This document shows, in pieces, positions 46,630 through 54,225 of a DNA stretch of 64,000 bases. Position 1 is the first letter of the stretch. Each line of letters opens with the position of its first letter. The notes beneath the pieces were generated by a model that was given only the letters and a program-made list of their open reading frames with translations, was not told where the DNA came from and made no database searches. The DNA comes from Streptomyces flaveolus (GTDB lineage Bacteria > Actinomycetota > Actinomycetes > Streptomycetales > Streptomycetaceae): contig NZ_JNWV01000022.1 of the NCBI RefSeq assembly GCF_000716535.1, positions 97,095 to 161,094 on the forward strand, in the 5' to 3' direction. Made by a program: the position numbers and the translations under genes.

Positions 46630-47110
46630 TCAGCCAGCGCCCGGCACCTCCGCCTCCGGAAGACCACCCGCGACTTCCAGCCGCCGCTTCAGGTCCGGCA
46701 GCTGCCCGTCGACGCACCGGGCGTAGGTCGCCAGGAGCACGGCCACGCTGTTCCCGGCCCACCCGGCCACCTGGGCGGGCGGGATCCCGTCGTTGAGCCA
46801 CTCCGTGCGGCGCGTGTTCCGGTTGTCGTACACGCGCCGCTCAGAGGCTGACTCGTAGACATGCGGGGGCAGTACGGCCTTCCGTGCGCGCGCCACGTCG
46901 GCGGATGACGGAGCCGGCGAGGATGCAGCCGGGCTCACCCCGGAAGAGCAGATCACCCGGGTGGAGCTGTTCATCGGCGATGCGCTGCCGCTCTCCGGCG
47001 TCGCTGTGTGGATCAGCAGCTCGCACTGGTCGTCGGCATTGAACGTGGGGGCTTCTCTTGCCAGGAGGCGGCGTACCCGCGGGTGAGTGTCCCGCAGTAC
47101 GCGCCGTCGA
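46630..47110 (-). pseudogene. Tyrosine integrase remnant A (frameshifted C-terminal part)
   Basis: The end of a Streptomyces tyrosine recombinase is spread over two frames. One holds LHPGDLLFRGEPGCILAGSVI (about 46920-46985) and the other continues with ARKAVLPPHVYES, then 'EWLNDGIPPAQVAGWAGNSV' and VLLATYARCVDGQLPDLKRR to the stop at 46630. The second frame retains the motif after the catalytic H-x-x-R and the terminal Tyr in TYARC, but the region of the HxxR box reads VYDNRNTRRTEW, so key residues are lost. Only the last 130 residues or so of an expected 400 remain. It points toward the tRNA, the usual place and direction for int. Confidence 0.8.
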
Positions 47111-47154
47111 CGGACCAGTGACTCGAAGCTTCAGCCGAAGTCGTTCCACCGGCA

Positions 47155-47436
47155 TCAGTTGTTCGGGGACAGCTCTCGACGCATCAGGTCTCGGTAGTCG
47201 TAGTGGCGCTTCTGGAACTCCATGGCTTCATCCATGGTCATGCCTTCCTTGGCTACGTAGACCTCAGCTGCGGCAGTCTGCGCTGTGTGCGCCTGTTCCC
47301 TCAGGAACCCCAACAACTCACTGGCCGTGGCCTCTGGATGCAGTTCTAGCCATGTCTCGGCCATCTGGTAGCAGTACGTATGCATCATGGCTTGGTTGTG
47401 CGCCAAGAAGTCGTGGGTGGCGTTACGGCTGGTCAT
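47155..47436 (-). CDS. Small hypothetical protein in the element
   Basis: This 93-residue protein, rich in Ala, Glu, Met and Tyr, looks helical throughout ('AETWLELHPEATASELLGFL', 'KEGMTMDEAMEFQKRHYDYR'). Codon use is less GC-biased than the neighbours, fitting acquired DNA. No ribosome binding site stands out ahead of ATG 47436. It lies between the first integrase remnant and the GntR fragment. Function unknown. Confidence 0.5.
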   Translation of the reverse strand: MTSRNATHDFLAHNQAMMHTYCYQMAETWLELHPEATASELLGFLREQAHTAQTAAAEVYVAKEGMTMDEAMEFQKRHYDYRDLMRRELSPNN

Positions 47437-47644
47437 GGTTCAAGCATGTCGCTTCTGGCGCAGCCGCGTTGCCTCTTTGCTGAGCCCCCTCCGGGGCATG
47501 TAAGGGTGCTCAGCGACGACCAACGCGCACACCCGCCGACAGCGCTCCCACGGGGACCACGACCGACCTGACCGGGGTGAATCCGCTTCCCTGGGAGCCC
47601 AGGGGCCGTCCGCAGTCCCGCGTCCAGACCGGCCAAAGTGCGGG

Positions 47645-47945
47645 GTGGGCGAGAACGGGGTCCGCCGGGCTCAGGAACTGCTGACTTCCCAGGGTGCGCT
47701 GGAGATCCACGCCGCTTCGGGCTGCTACGTCGCCGAGCCCCGGCAGCGGGTGCGGGTGGTCCGTTCGTCCGCGCGTGAGCGGCCCGACGGGTCTCCGTTC
47801 CGGCGGACATGAAGGCCGGGGGTAGACAAGGGGATTGGGAGAGCCGGACCGAGGCCAAGGTGCTGGCCGGCGGACATCACGGCGCGGCTCGGCATCGCCG
47901 AGGGCGACCTGTGTGTCGGGACAAAGGTTGGCGTGCCAAGTAGGG
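47645..47945 (+). pseudogene. GntR-family regulator fragment
   Basis: From 47645 the frame reads VGENGVRRAQELL, then GALEIHAASGCYVAEP and RVRVVRSSARERPDGSPF before a stop. This is the second half of a GntR winged helix and the start of a UTRA-like effector domain. The protein then continues in other frames (GDWESRTEAKV; ITARLGIAEGDLCV), so it is truncated at the 5' end and frameshifted at least twice. GntR regulators of this type control replication and transfer genes in actinomycete integrative elements. Confidence 0.65.
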
Positions 47946-47954
47946 TCCGCAGAC

Positions 47955-48203
47955 ATGACCACCTCTCCCGATAGCGTCGGCAGCAGAGAAGACCTGGCAG
48001 CGTTCGTCCGTTCCCTGCATCACAGCCACGCCGAAGAAGGAAGCTCGTGGGAGAACGCGGACCTTCCGAGCTTCTTGGAGGCCTTGGCCGCCTGGATAGA
48101 CGATGCGGACGGGTGGTACAGCAACACGGGCCGGGAGTTGCCGCCCGGCGGTGACTGGACCTTCTTCGCTCGAGCCCTGCAAGCGGCGACCGTGTACGAG
48201 TAG
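47955..48203 (+). CDS. Small DUF7660-like protein
   Basis: This 82-residue protein reads 'ADLPSFLEALAAWIDDADGW', then YSNTGRELPPGGDWTFFARALQAATVYE. The W-I-D-D-A-x-G-(W/Y) and terminal ALQAAxVYE blocks match a small family I recall as DUF7660, often found beside phage or immunity genes. ATG 47955 is used. It sits between the GntR fragment and the second att copy, so it is probably cargo of the first element. Function unknown. Confidence 0.65.
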   Translation: MTTSPDSVGSREDLAAFVRSLHHSHAEEGSSWENADLPSFLEALAAWIDDADGWYSNTGRELPPGGDWTFFARALQAATVYE

Positions 48204-48209
48204 GCCGAG

Positions 48210-48231
48210 CCGTGTCGAATGCGTGTCGAAG
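48210..48231 (+). repeat. Arm-type-like repeat, right copy
   Basis: GTGTCGAA at 48212 and again at 48223, 11 bases apart, repeats the block at 46590 in the same orientation. It lies 71 bases before the duplicated tRNA end. Confidence 0.65.
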
Positions 48232-48301
48232 GCCAGTCGATGACGCGCGTGGCACGCGAAGAAAAGCAGATCAGCAAGGGTGTGACCCAGATCCACCAGG
48301 T

Positions 48302-48348
48302 GCCTTCCAAACACTTGGCCGCAGGTTCGAGCCCTGCCGGGGGCGCCA
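48302..48348 (+). repeat. Duplicated 3' half of tRNA-Arg (att site)
   Basis: These 47 bases match tRNA positions 46405-46451 at 43 of 47 sites, from the anticodon loop through CCA. The four changes lie in the anticodon arm and T loop; the T-stem to acceptor part is nearly intact. This is the att copy left when an element inserted into the tRNA, and marks its far end. Confidence 0.92.
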
Positions 48349-48351
48349 GCG

Positions 48352-48815
48352 CTACCTGCGAGAATCTCGCTTCTCGGTCACCGATGATGTCGCGCACGAT
48401 GTGCGGCAGGGACGCCGGTGCCGGGCAGCAAGGTCACCCAGGTGTGCTGGAGATCGTGGAAGCGGACGTCCAGACCCAGACGCTCGCGGACCGGGGACCC
48501 GTGTCGGTTGAGGTTCCGTGACTCGATGGCCATGCCGAGCCGCGGGGTGAACAAGACCCCGGACTCGCGCCGGCGCAAGGCGTAGACGCACACGCAGACG
48601 CGAGGCAGCGGCACCGGCCGCTCGAAGCGGCGTGTCCTCGGCACAGTCAGGACTCGTCGACACGCTCGAGCGCCGTACGGACCTCCAACGAGCCGTCCCC
48701 CAGGTCGACGGCGGCCCGGTGGAGACCGCGCAGTTCCCCACGTCAGAGTCCGGGGTGGAGGGCGACGACGTACGCGGCACCCGGACGGTCGTCGGTCCAC
48801 CTCAGTAGGAGTCGC
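48352..48815 (-). pseudogene. Tyrosine integrase remnant B (multiple frameshifts)
   Basis: Pieces of another tyrosine recombinase lie in order on the minus strand: LRWTDD-like and AAYVVALHPGL (with an in-frame stop), RGELRGLHRAAVDLGDGSLEV, VPLPRVCVCVYALRR, GVLFTPRLGMAIESRNLNRH, and LGLDVRFHDLQHTWVTLL, then RDIIGD in another frame. The catalytic H-x-x-R box reads HDLQH, so its Arg is replaced by Gln, and the final Tyr is missing. It lies just inside the second att copy, in the usual position and direction. It differs in sequence from remnant A, so the elements are not duplicates. Confidence 0.82.
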
Positions 48816-48844
48816 CTCCGGGATGGGGTTGGGACGGGGCGGTC

Positions 48845-49040
48845 CAGGGGACCCCGGCGGTCTCGAACGCTCCTGGTGGCGTACTTGGCGATGTACGCGG
48901 CGACAGTCGGCTGGACAGCTCCGAGGTGCCCGGGTAGCCGGCGGAGTGGATCGGACGGATGCCGAGCTGTGCGCCGAAGCGGACGGTGTACGAGCGGCCG
49001 TCGAGGACGGGGCCGGGGGTCTCTGGGTGGTGGGCGTCCG
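48845..49040 (-). pseudogene. Replication-initiator (RepSA-like) fragment
   Basis: On the minus strand one frame reads LDGRSYTVRFGAQLGIRPI then SAGYPGTSELSSRL; after a one-base slip the next frame gives VAAYIAKYATRSVRD. The Y-I-A-K-Y-A-T block with the preceding RFGAQ...RPI strand is typical of Rep initiators of actinomycete integrative and conjugative elements. Only about 65 residues remain of several hundred. Rep upstream of int, with int next to att, is the standard order for these elements. Confidence 0.7.
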
Positions 49041-49213
49041 AGCGGGTGTTCTGTGATCGAGTTCCGGTCTCTCGCGCCAGGTACTGAAGCCGCAGGTCAC
49101 CGGTGCGACGACCCGGCTCCTCTCCTGCTGTGGACGTTGCCGCCCGGGTATGTGTCGAACCCGACGTGGACGGGCGCAGCGCACGAGATGCCCGCGGGCG
49201 CATACTGGGGGCA

Positions 49214-49435
49214 ATGACAAAGCCTGCTGCACTGAAGCGCCATTTGCCCACCAGCCCCTTCAAGGCCCGGGTCACGCCGGCTCCCCAGCACTTCGCGGTG
49301 GGCGACCAAGTGACCCACGACATGTACGGCCTCGGTCGAGTGATCGGTGTCGAGGACGGGATCGCGGCACTCGTGGATTTCGGCTCGACGCAAGAGCGGA
49401 TCCTGAGCCCGTACGCCAAGATGACCAAGCTGTAG
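49214..49435 (+). CDS. Small CarD-like / Tudor-fold protein
   Basis: This 73-residue protein has the segment 'HFAVGDQVTHDMYGLGRVIG' then VEDGIAALVDFGSTQERILSPYAKMTKL. G-D-x-V-x-H-x-x-x-G-x-G-x-V followed by a V-D-F-G strand is the pattern of the CarD/TRCF RNA-polymerase-interacting fold and related Tudor-like domains. It is much shorter than CarD. ATG 49214 follows GGGGG. It lies at the edge of the decayed elements and may be a core gene bordering them. Confidence 0.7.
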   Translation: MTKPAALKRHLPTSPFKARVTPAPQHFAVGDQVTHDMYGLGRVIGVEDGIAALVDFGSTQERILSPYAKMTKL

Positions 49436-49442
49436 GACCTCT

Positions 49443-49670
49443 GTGTCCAGTCAAGAAACGCCAGGTCCGGCCACGGATCTGTACGGAAAAGGGAGACCTC
49501 TCATCGACCTGACCTCGTTGTTCTCCGCTCCGGAGGGGGCGCCTCGTTCCTCTGCCACAGCATCGCCGTCTCCGACGACGAATCCCTTCCAGGCCCCGGA
49601 CTTCGGGGAGGACGAGGCCGCTGTGTTCGAGGACGAGCAAGGACACGTCTCCGGCGCGAGTACAGCCTGA
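49443..49670 (+). CDS. Small hypothetical protein
   Basis: This 75-residue protein is Ser/Pro/Ala-rich and acidic at the end (FGEDEAAVFEDEQGH). GTG 49443 lies seven bases after the previous stop and has AGGA six bases ahead. It may be translated with the CarD-like gene. No family recognised; it could be a chance frame. Confidence 0.4.
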   Translation: MSSQETPGPATDLYGKGRPLIDLTSLFSAPEGAPRSSATASPSPTTNPFQAPDFGEDEAAVFEDEQGHVSGASTA

Positions 49671-49962
49671 TCCAGTGCGGCCGGCTCCCACCGGTCACGG
49701 GGGACTCGGCGGCCGACGCGGGCCTTCCGTGTCCGTTCCCCCAGCGCTACGGAGCAGCAGGCCCGACATCCACGGCTGAACAACGCCGGAACGAACCAGG
49801 GTGTACACCAGCGTCTCCGTCCGGCTGCCGCGCCAGTCGAGGGGCAGCGGCCAGCGGCCGGAGCGGGCCGCGGGCCGAACTCCTGTAGTGAGTGCCGGCT
49901 GCCTGCGCCTGCTTCGGCAGAGCGTCAGCCGGTCGCCGGCACTTTCCCCGATCACGGGGTTC
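49671..49962. other. Region without a recognised gene
   Basis: Frames here encode only Arg/Pro-rich composition typical of non-coding high-GC DNA. The open frame of the next gene extends back to 49801 but lacks protein-like character before 49963. Confidence 0.5.
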
Positions 49963-50310
49963 ATGGTGTCAAGCATCGTCGTTCAGTACACCGATCTCCT
50001 GCGCACCAGCGACCACGACCTGTGGAGCCGGTTGCGGGAGCTCCTGAAGGGCCAGGGACTCGATCCGGACCGAACGATCGTCGTCGACCTCTTGCAGGAG
50101 GGACCCGGTCACGAGGACGGTCAAGTCATCTCCGAAGACGGCAGGGTCTACCGGTTCACCCTCTTCTATGACCAAGCAGCGGAGCACGGCGCGCGCAGCG
50201 CGTACCTCCACGGCTGGACCGACGTCACCGATTCCTGGCGCATCGGATCGCTGGCCACCCGAACAGCGGACGCCTTCGCTTGGCTTTCTTCGCCCACCGG
50301 TTCGAGTTGA
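49963..50310 (+). CDS. Hypothetical protein
   Basis: This 115-residue soluble protein contains 'YTDLLRTSDHDLWSRLRELL', DPDRTIVVDLLQEGPGHEDG, and RVYRFTLFYD, then a WTDVTDSWRIG strand. The mix of helices and strands and the normal codon bias suggest a real gene. ATG 49963 is chosen because the upstream frame is Arg/Ser-rich. No known family. Confidence 0.55.
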   Translation: MVSSIVVQYTDLLRTSDHDLWSRLRELLKGQGLDPDRTIVVDLLQEGPGHEDGQVISEDGRVYRFTLFYDQAAEHGARSAYLHGWTDVTDSWRIGSLATRTADAFAWLSSPTGSS

Positions 50311-50409
50311 CCGCCGACGCAAGGCGGTCAGCCGATGGCCGGCTGAGTGTCCACCGCGCGTCCACCGCCCCGGCGTAGCGAGTTTGCCGTTGACGTGAGC
50401 GGCAAGCCG

Positions 50410-50844
50410 ATGTCCATGACTGCATCGAACAGCGGCACGAATCAGACTTCCGACTCCAAGCGGAATGCGTCCGCCAAGGCCCGCCAGGCCACGGCGAAGG
50501 CGACTGCTCCCGCGTCGCAGGCGGCGGACAAGGCGGCCGACAAGACCCGTGACGTGGCGTCATCGGCCGCGAACGGGGCCGAGCGCGTGGCCGGGACGGG
50601 CACCGCGGTCCTGCACAGCGCGGCCGAGCGGGTCCAAGCCGGCCGCCAGGCCGTCGTCGCGGCCTCGGGGCAGGCCGTGACCTTCGCCAAGACGGGATGG
50701 ACGCTGATCGCCCAACGAAAGCTCCTCGCCGCCGGTGTCGGTGCGGGCTTGTCGGCGTTGGGTGCCACGTCATACATGGCGGGTCGCCGCGCGGGGCGCC
50801 GCACGCTCGGTCCCATCACCCGTCTGACCGGCGGGCGGATCTGA
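50410..50844 (+). CDS. Ala/Lys-rich protein with a C-terminal hydrophobic segment
   Basis: This 144-residue protein has a helical Ala/Lys/Asp-rich N-terminal half ('ASAKARQATAKATAPASQAA', DKAADKTRDVASSAANGAERV), reminiscent of late-embryogenesis-type or apolipoprotein-like amphipathic repeats. A hydrophobic stretch follows near residues 105-125 (LLAAGVGAGLSALGATSYMAG), then a basic tail. ATG 50410 or 50416 are possible starts. It may associate with membranes. Function unknown. Confidence 0.6.
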   Translation: MSMTASNSGTNQTSDSKRNASAKARQATAKATAPASQAADKAADKTRDVASSAANGAERVAGTGTAVLHSAAERVQAGRQAVVAASGQAVTFAKTGWTLIAQRKLLAAGVGAGLSALGATSYMAGRRAGRRTLGPITRLTGGRI

Positions 50845-51161
50845 GCGGTAGCCAGAACCGCGGCCGACGGCGGCGCTGACGACAACGGCACTCGACAGCC
50901 CGGCGCGGCACTCGCAAGGTGCGACGGGCCACGCCACCAACGCCCGCCCTCAAGCGCGCCGGCAGGGTCCGGCCACACGAAGAAGCTGCCGGCGAAACGC
51001 CCACCTTCAGAGCGGCGAACGCGTGTGGGGCTTGCGCCGGCTCTGACGTCTTTCGCGTTCCCCACCCGGGCTGCCGCATGTGATCGACGGCTGGAGGTGA
51101 CGGGGAAGTGGCAGGGGCCAGAGGGCCGCGCGCTACAGTCCCCGGCAAGGAGGGAGATCGC
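50845..51161. other. Intergenic region before the dehydrogenase gene
   Basis: No gene is recognised in these 317 bases. A TACAGT hexamer at 51134 could be the -10 of the dehydrogenase promoter. Confidence 0.45.
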
Positions 51162-52121
51162 GTGCGACTTCGCTGTGTGGTGCTGGACGACTTCCAGGGT
51201 GTGGCGGCCCGATTGGCCGACTGGTCGGTGATCGAGGACCAGGTCGAGGTCGTCGCGCTGCGCGAGCACCTTGACGGAGAGGACGCCGTCGCCGCGGCGC
51301 TCGCCGACTACGACATCGTCGTCACCCTGCGCGAACGCGTACCCTTCCCCGGCTCGCTGATCGCCCGCCTCCCCCGGCTGAAGCTGCTCATCGCCTCCGG
51401 GATGCGCAACAGCGTCATCGACTACGCCGCCGCCGAGGCGCACGGCGTCACCGTGTGCGGTACGGCGAGTTCCAGCACCCCGCCGGTCGAGCTGACCTGG
51501 GCGCTGCTGCTCGGTCTCGCCCGTGGGATCGTCCAGGAGAGCGAGGCGCTGCGCGGCAACGGGCCGTGGCAGTCGACCGTCGGCGCCGATCTGCACGGCC
51601 GCCGGCTGGGTCTGCTCGGGCTGGGGAAGATCGGCAGCCGCGTCGCCCAGGTCGGCCTCGCCTTCGGCATGCGCGTCAGCGCGTGGAGCCAGAACCTCAC
51701 CAGGGAGCGCGCCGAGGAGGTGGGCGTCGAACTCGCCGGGTCGAAGGAGGAGTTGCTCCGCGACAGCGACTTCGTGTCCGTCCACCTCGCCCTCGGCGAC
51801 CGCACCCGCGGTCTCGTCGGCGCCGCCGAACTCGCCCTGATGAAACCGACCGCCTACCTCGTCAACACCTCACGCGCAGCGATCGTCGACCAGGACGCGC
51901 TGCTGGCCGCGCTGCGCGAGGGTCGTATCGCCGGCGCCGGCGTCGACGTCTTCGACATCGAACCGCTGCCGGCCGGTCATCCGATGCGCACCGCACCGCG
52001 CCTCCTCGCCACGCCCCACCTCGGCTACGTCTCCCACGCCAACTACACGACGTACTACGGCCAGGCCGTGGAGGACATCCAGGCATATCTGGCGGGCTCC
52101 CCCGTACGACGGCTCCCCTGA
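51162..52121 (+). CDS. D-2-hydroxyacid dehydrogenase family protein
   Basis: This 319-residue NAD(P)-dependent dehydrogenase has the nucleotide-binding loop LGLLGLGKIGSRVAQ (about 145-159). The catalytic set is Arg in LVNTSRAAIVD, a Glu in 'AGAGVDVFDIEPLPAGHPMR', and the His in TPHLGYVSHANY; the conserved His is moved into the HLG motif as in phosphoglycerate-dehydrogenase-like members. GTG 51162 follows AAGGAGGGAGA. The substrate (a 2-hydroxy or 2-keto acid) is not defined. It converges on the DUF2087 regulator. Confidence 0.88.
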   Translation: MRLRCVVLDDFQGVAARLADWSVIEDQVEVVALREHLDGEDAVAAALADYDIVVTLRERVPFPGSLIARLPRLKLLIASGMRNSVIDYAAAEAHGVTVCGTASSSTPPVELTWALLLGLARGIVQESEALRGNGPWQSTVGADLHGRRLGLLGLGKIGSRVAQVGLAFGMRVSAWSQNLTRERAEEVGVELAGSKEELLRDSDFVSVHLALGDRTRGLVGAAELALMKPTAYLVNTSRAAIVDQDALLAALREGRIAGAGVDVFDIEPLPAGHPMRTAPRLLATPHLGYVSHANYTTYYGQAVEDIQAYLAGSPVRRLP

Positions 52122-52146
52122 AGGCGGACCGGTCCCGGCGGACCCG

Positions 52147-52208
52147 TCCTGGCACAACGGTCCTGGCGTAACGGTCAGAACCACCAGGTCAGGACCACCA
52201 GGTCAGGA
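52147..52208 (+). repeat. Two adjacent 14-bp tandem duplications
   Basis: TCCTGGCACAACGG at 52147 is followed directly by TCCTGGCGTAACGG; at 52181 CCACCAGGTCAGGA is repeated exactly at 52195. They lie in the gap between two convergent genes. Confidence 0.85.
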
Positions 52209-52214
52209 TTGCGG

Positions 52215-52805
52215 TCAGGCCGCCCGGCCCGGCACACGTACGTACACGCCCTCGCTCCGGCGCAGCTCGTGCAGGTCCACGAGGTACCGTCGGAGCGCCA
52301 CATGGTCGATGTCGTCGGAGCCCTCGCACCACGCCCGCAGGCGCTCGTTCACGACCCGCTCCGGGTAGGCGACACCCGGCTCGAAGGTCCGTTCAGCGAT
52401 GTGCCGCAGCACCTGCTGCTTACGGGTCCACTGGGCCGGCAGCCGCAGCAGCCGGCCGTCCCGGACGAAGGTGCTCACCACGTCGCCCCCGGCAGGGCGC
52501 GCGGAACGCTCCGGTCGCTGCGGGCGGGCCAGTTCGCGCAGGAGGCCGTAGGCGACGGCCAGGCCGTCCTCCGGTCCGTCGGACACGGCTCCCTGCTCGC
52601 GCAGCCTGAGCAGCGCGAGGGCCGTGTCCTTCGGCGGGAGTCCTGCCGTCTCGGCGACCTCCCGCGTGCTCCGCGCCCCCAGCGCCACCGCCGCGAAGGC
52701 CCGCAACCTGTTCTCCTCGGCGAGCACGCCGATGAGCTGCCGCGACCGCTCACGTGCGTCGGGACCGGCGCCGGGAACGCTGCCGGGAACGTTGTCCGTG
52801 TCCAT
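52215..52805 (-). CDS. DUF2087 transcriptional regulator
   Basis: This 196-residue protein has an N-terminal winged-helix region (about 25-80: LIGVLAEENRLRAFAAVALGA, VAETAGLPPKDTALALLRL) and a C-terminal DUF2087 domain. The latter holds FVRDGRLLRLPAQWTRKQQV, FEPGVAYPERVVNERL and 'VALRRYLVDLHELRRSEGVY'. Such proteins combine an ArsR-like domain with DUF2087; the signal is not known. ATG 52805 is chosen; the open frame reaches 52874 without a ribosome binding site. Confidence 0.85.
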   Translation of the reverse strand: MDTDNVPGSVPGAGPDARERSRQLIGVLAEENRLRAFAAVALGARSTREVAETAGLPPKDTALALLRLREQGAVSDGPEDGLAVAYGLLRELARPQRPERSARPAGGDVVSTFVRDGRLLRLPAQWTRKQQVLRHIAERTFEPGVAYPERVVNERLRAWCEGSDDIDHVALRRYLVDLHELRRSEGVYVRVPGRAA

Positions 52806-52989
52806 ACCCGCAGGGTAGGGGCGGGGCCCGGGCCGACGCCCGTGAATAAACACCGGCAGCACGGCGGCGCCCACGTTAAAAGAGTGATCCCCCGCTGGTC
52901 ACCGTGACCAGCCTGGTGCGGCGCCGTTGAACGGGAAGTGCGGTGGCTGCTCCGCCGTCGCGCTTCCCGAGCTACAGAAGGAGAATGTG

Positions 52990-53283
52990 ATGTCTCGCAT
53001 CGCGAAGGCAGCCGGTGTCGCTCTCGGCACCGGTGCCGTGGTGGTCAGCGGGGCCGGGCTGGCCCTGGCCGACGCGGGTGCCGAGGGTGCGGCCCTCAGC
53101 TCGCCCGGCGTGGTCTCCGGCAATGTGATCCAAGTTCCGGTGCACGTCCCGGTCAACGTGTGCGGGAACACCGTGGACATCATCGGGCTGCTGAACCCCG
53201 CGTTCGGCAACGCCTGCGCCAACGACGACGGCCACGGCAAGACCGGCAACCCCGGCCCTGGTCAGAGCGGCTACGGCAACTGA
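52990..53283 (+). CDS. chpG: Chaplin (short type), with an extended C-terminus
   Basis: This 97-residue exported hydrophobic protein helps aerial hyphae break the water surface. The signal peptide (ending GLALA-DAGAEG) precedes one chaplin domain: SPGVVSGNVIQVPVHVPVNV, CGNTVDIIGLLNPAFGNAC, with the two conserved cysteines. A Gly/Asn/Pro tail of about 20 residues (DDGHGKTGNPGPGQSGYGN) follows. AAGGAG lies six bases before ATG 52990. By position next to melC it corresponds to ChpG (SCO2699) as I recall, but the symbol rests on synteny only. A second chaplin lies 5 kb on. Confidence 0.88.
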   Translation: MSRIAKAAGVALGTGAVVVSGAGLALADAGAEGAALSSPGVVSGNVIQVPVHVPVNVCGNTVDIIGLLNPAFGNACANDDGHGKTGNPGPGQSGYGN

Positions 53284-53304
53284 GCGGATCGACCCCCACA
53301 GGCA

Positions 53305-53337
53305 AGAGCCCCGGCACTCCGAGCGCCGGGGCTCTTT
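53305..53337 (+). terminator. Terminator after the chaplin gene
   Basis: AGAGCCCCGGC and GCCGGGGCTCT form a perfect 11-bp stem with a 9-base loop, then TT. It lies 21 bases after the chaplin stop and just before the convergent tyrosinase stop. Confidence 0.85.
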
Positions 53338-53358
53338 CCGCATGCGGGCACGACCCGT

Positions 53359-54225
53359 TCACACGTACCGGTAGATCCCGCTCACGTCCTCCAGCTCGTC
53401 CGGCGTCTCGTCCCACGGCGGCAGCTTCTCGTGCCGGGCGACGACCCGCTGGTGTTGCCGGTCGGAGGTACCGGGCGGCTCGGCCGGGAGGTAGCGGTGG
53501 TTGCGGTGGGCCCGCTGCCATCGGTACCACTGGAGGTCGATGAAGGCGTGGTGGAGCCAGAACACCGGGTCGTTGACGGACGCACCGCCGAGCATCGCGC
53601 CGCCGACCCAGCGGTGCACCCGGTTGTGGTTCTTCCAGGAGCCGCTGCCGCTGCCGGCCCCCCAGCCCTCCAGTTTGTTGCGGAAGCCTCTGCGGACGGT
53701 GGAGTCCCAGGGCCAGGCGTCGTAGACGGGGTCGTCCAGAGCCCACTGCAGCTCTCTCCGGGTGGGCAGTCGGAGAGGTGCGGCGGAGCGGCCGAGGTCC
53801 CGGGTGAGGAACTTGCCGTCGGTGACCCCCTCCTTGAGGGTCCAGTAGCCCGCCGCATAGGCGAACGGACCGGTCATGACCTGCCGGTCGGAGCGCCGGC
53901 CGTTCCCGCCGAGCAGGTCCTTCGTCCACGGCACGGAGGCCGTCGTACGGTCCCGGGTCCAGTCCCAGTACGGCACCGTCACCGAGGAGTCGACACGGCG
54001 CAGCGCCCGCTCCAGTTCCAGCAGGAACCTGCGGTGCCAGGGCAGGAAGGACGGCGCCATGTGGGCGGTGCGCAGCCCGTGCTCGCCGTCGGTGGTGTAG
54101 AAGTCGATGTGCAGGCGCACGAACTCGTCGTACTCGCCGCGCCGTTTCAGCGTCAGCAGCGCGTTCACGAACCGTCGTCGCTCGCCTGCGGTGAGCGTGC
54201 CGACGTTCTTACGCACGTACGTCAT
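53359..54225 (-). CDS. melC2: Tyrosinase (MelC2 type)
   Basis: This 288-residue binuclear copper enzyme oxidises monophenols and diphenols to quinones for melanin. CuA ligands are His39, His55 and His64 (RLHIDF, TAHMAPSFLPWHRRF); CuB ligands are His200, His204 and His226 ('NHNRVHRWVGGAM', DPVFWLHHAFID). Length and spacing match Streptomyces MelC2. It has no signal peptide of its own and leaves the cell with its caddie protein MelC1. The start overlaps melC1 by 17 bases. By location near chaplins it resembles the melD pair I recall for S. coelicolor. Confidence 0.93.
   Translation of the reverse strand: MTYVRKNVGTLTAGERRRFVNALLTLKRRGEYDEFVRLHIDFYTTDGEHGLRTAHMAPSFLPWHRRFLLELERALRRVDSSVTVPYWDWTRDRTTASVPWTKDLLGGNGRRSDRQVMTGPFAYAAGYWTLKEGVTDGKFLTRDLGRSAAPLRLPTRRELQWALDDPVYDAWPWDSTVRRGFRNKLEGWGAGSGSGSWKNHNRVHRWVGGAMLGGASVNDPVFWLHHAFIDLQWYRWQRAHRNHRYLPAEPPGTSDRQHQRVVARHEKLPPWDETPDELEDVSGIYRYV

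Noticed and set aside
47510..47962. A 150-codon minus-strand frame in the element
   Set aside because: It is Pro/Arg-rich and lies opposite the recognisable GntR fragment.
50299..50307. GGTTCGAGT as a possible third att copy
   Set aside because: Only nine bases match the tRNA T loop, and the flanks do not continue the match.
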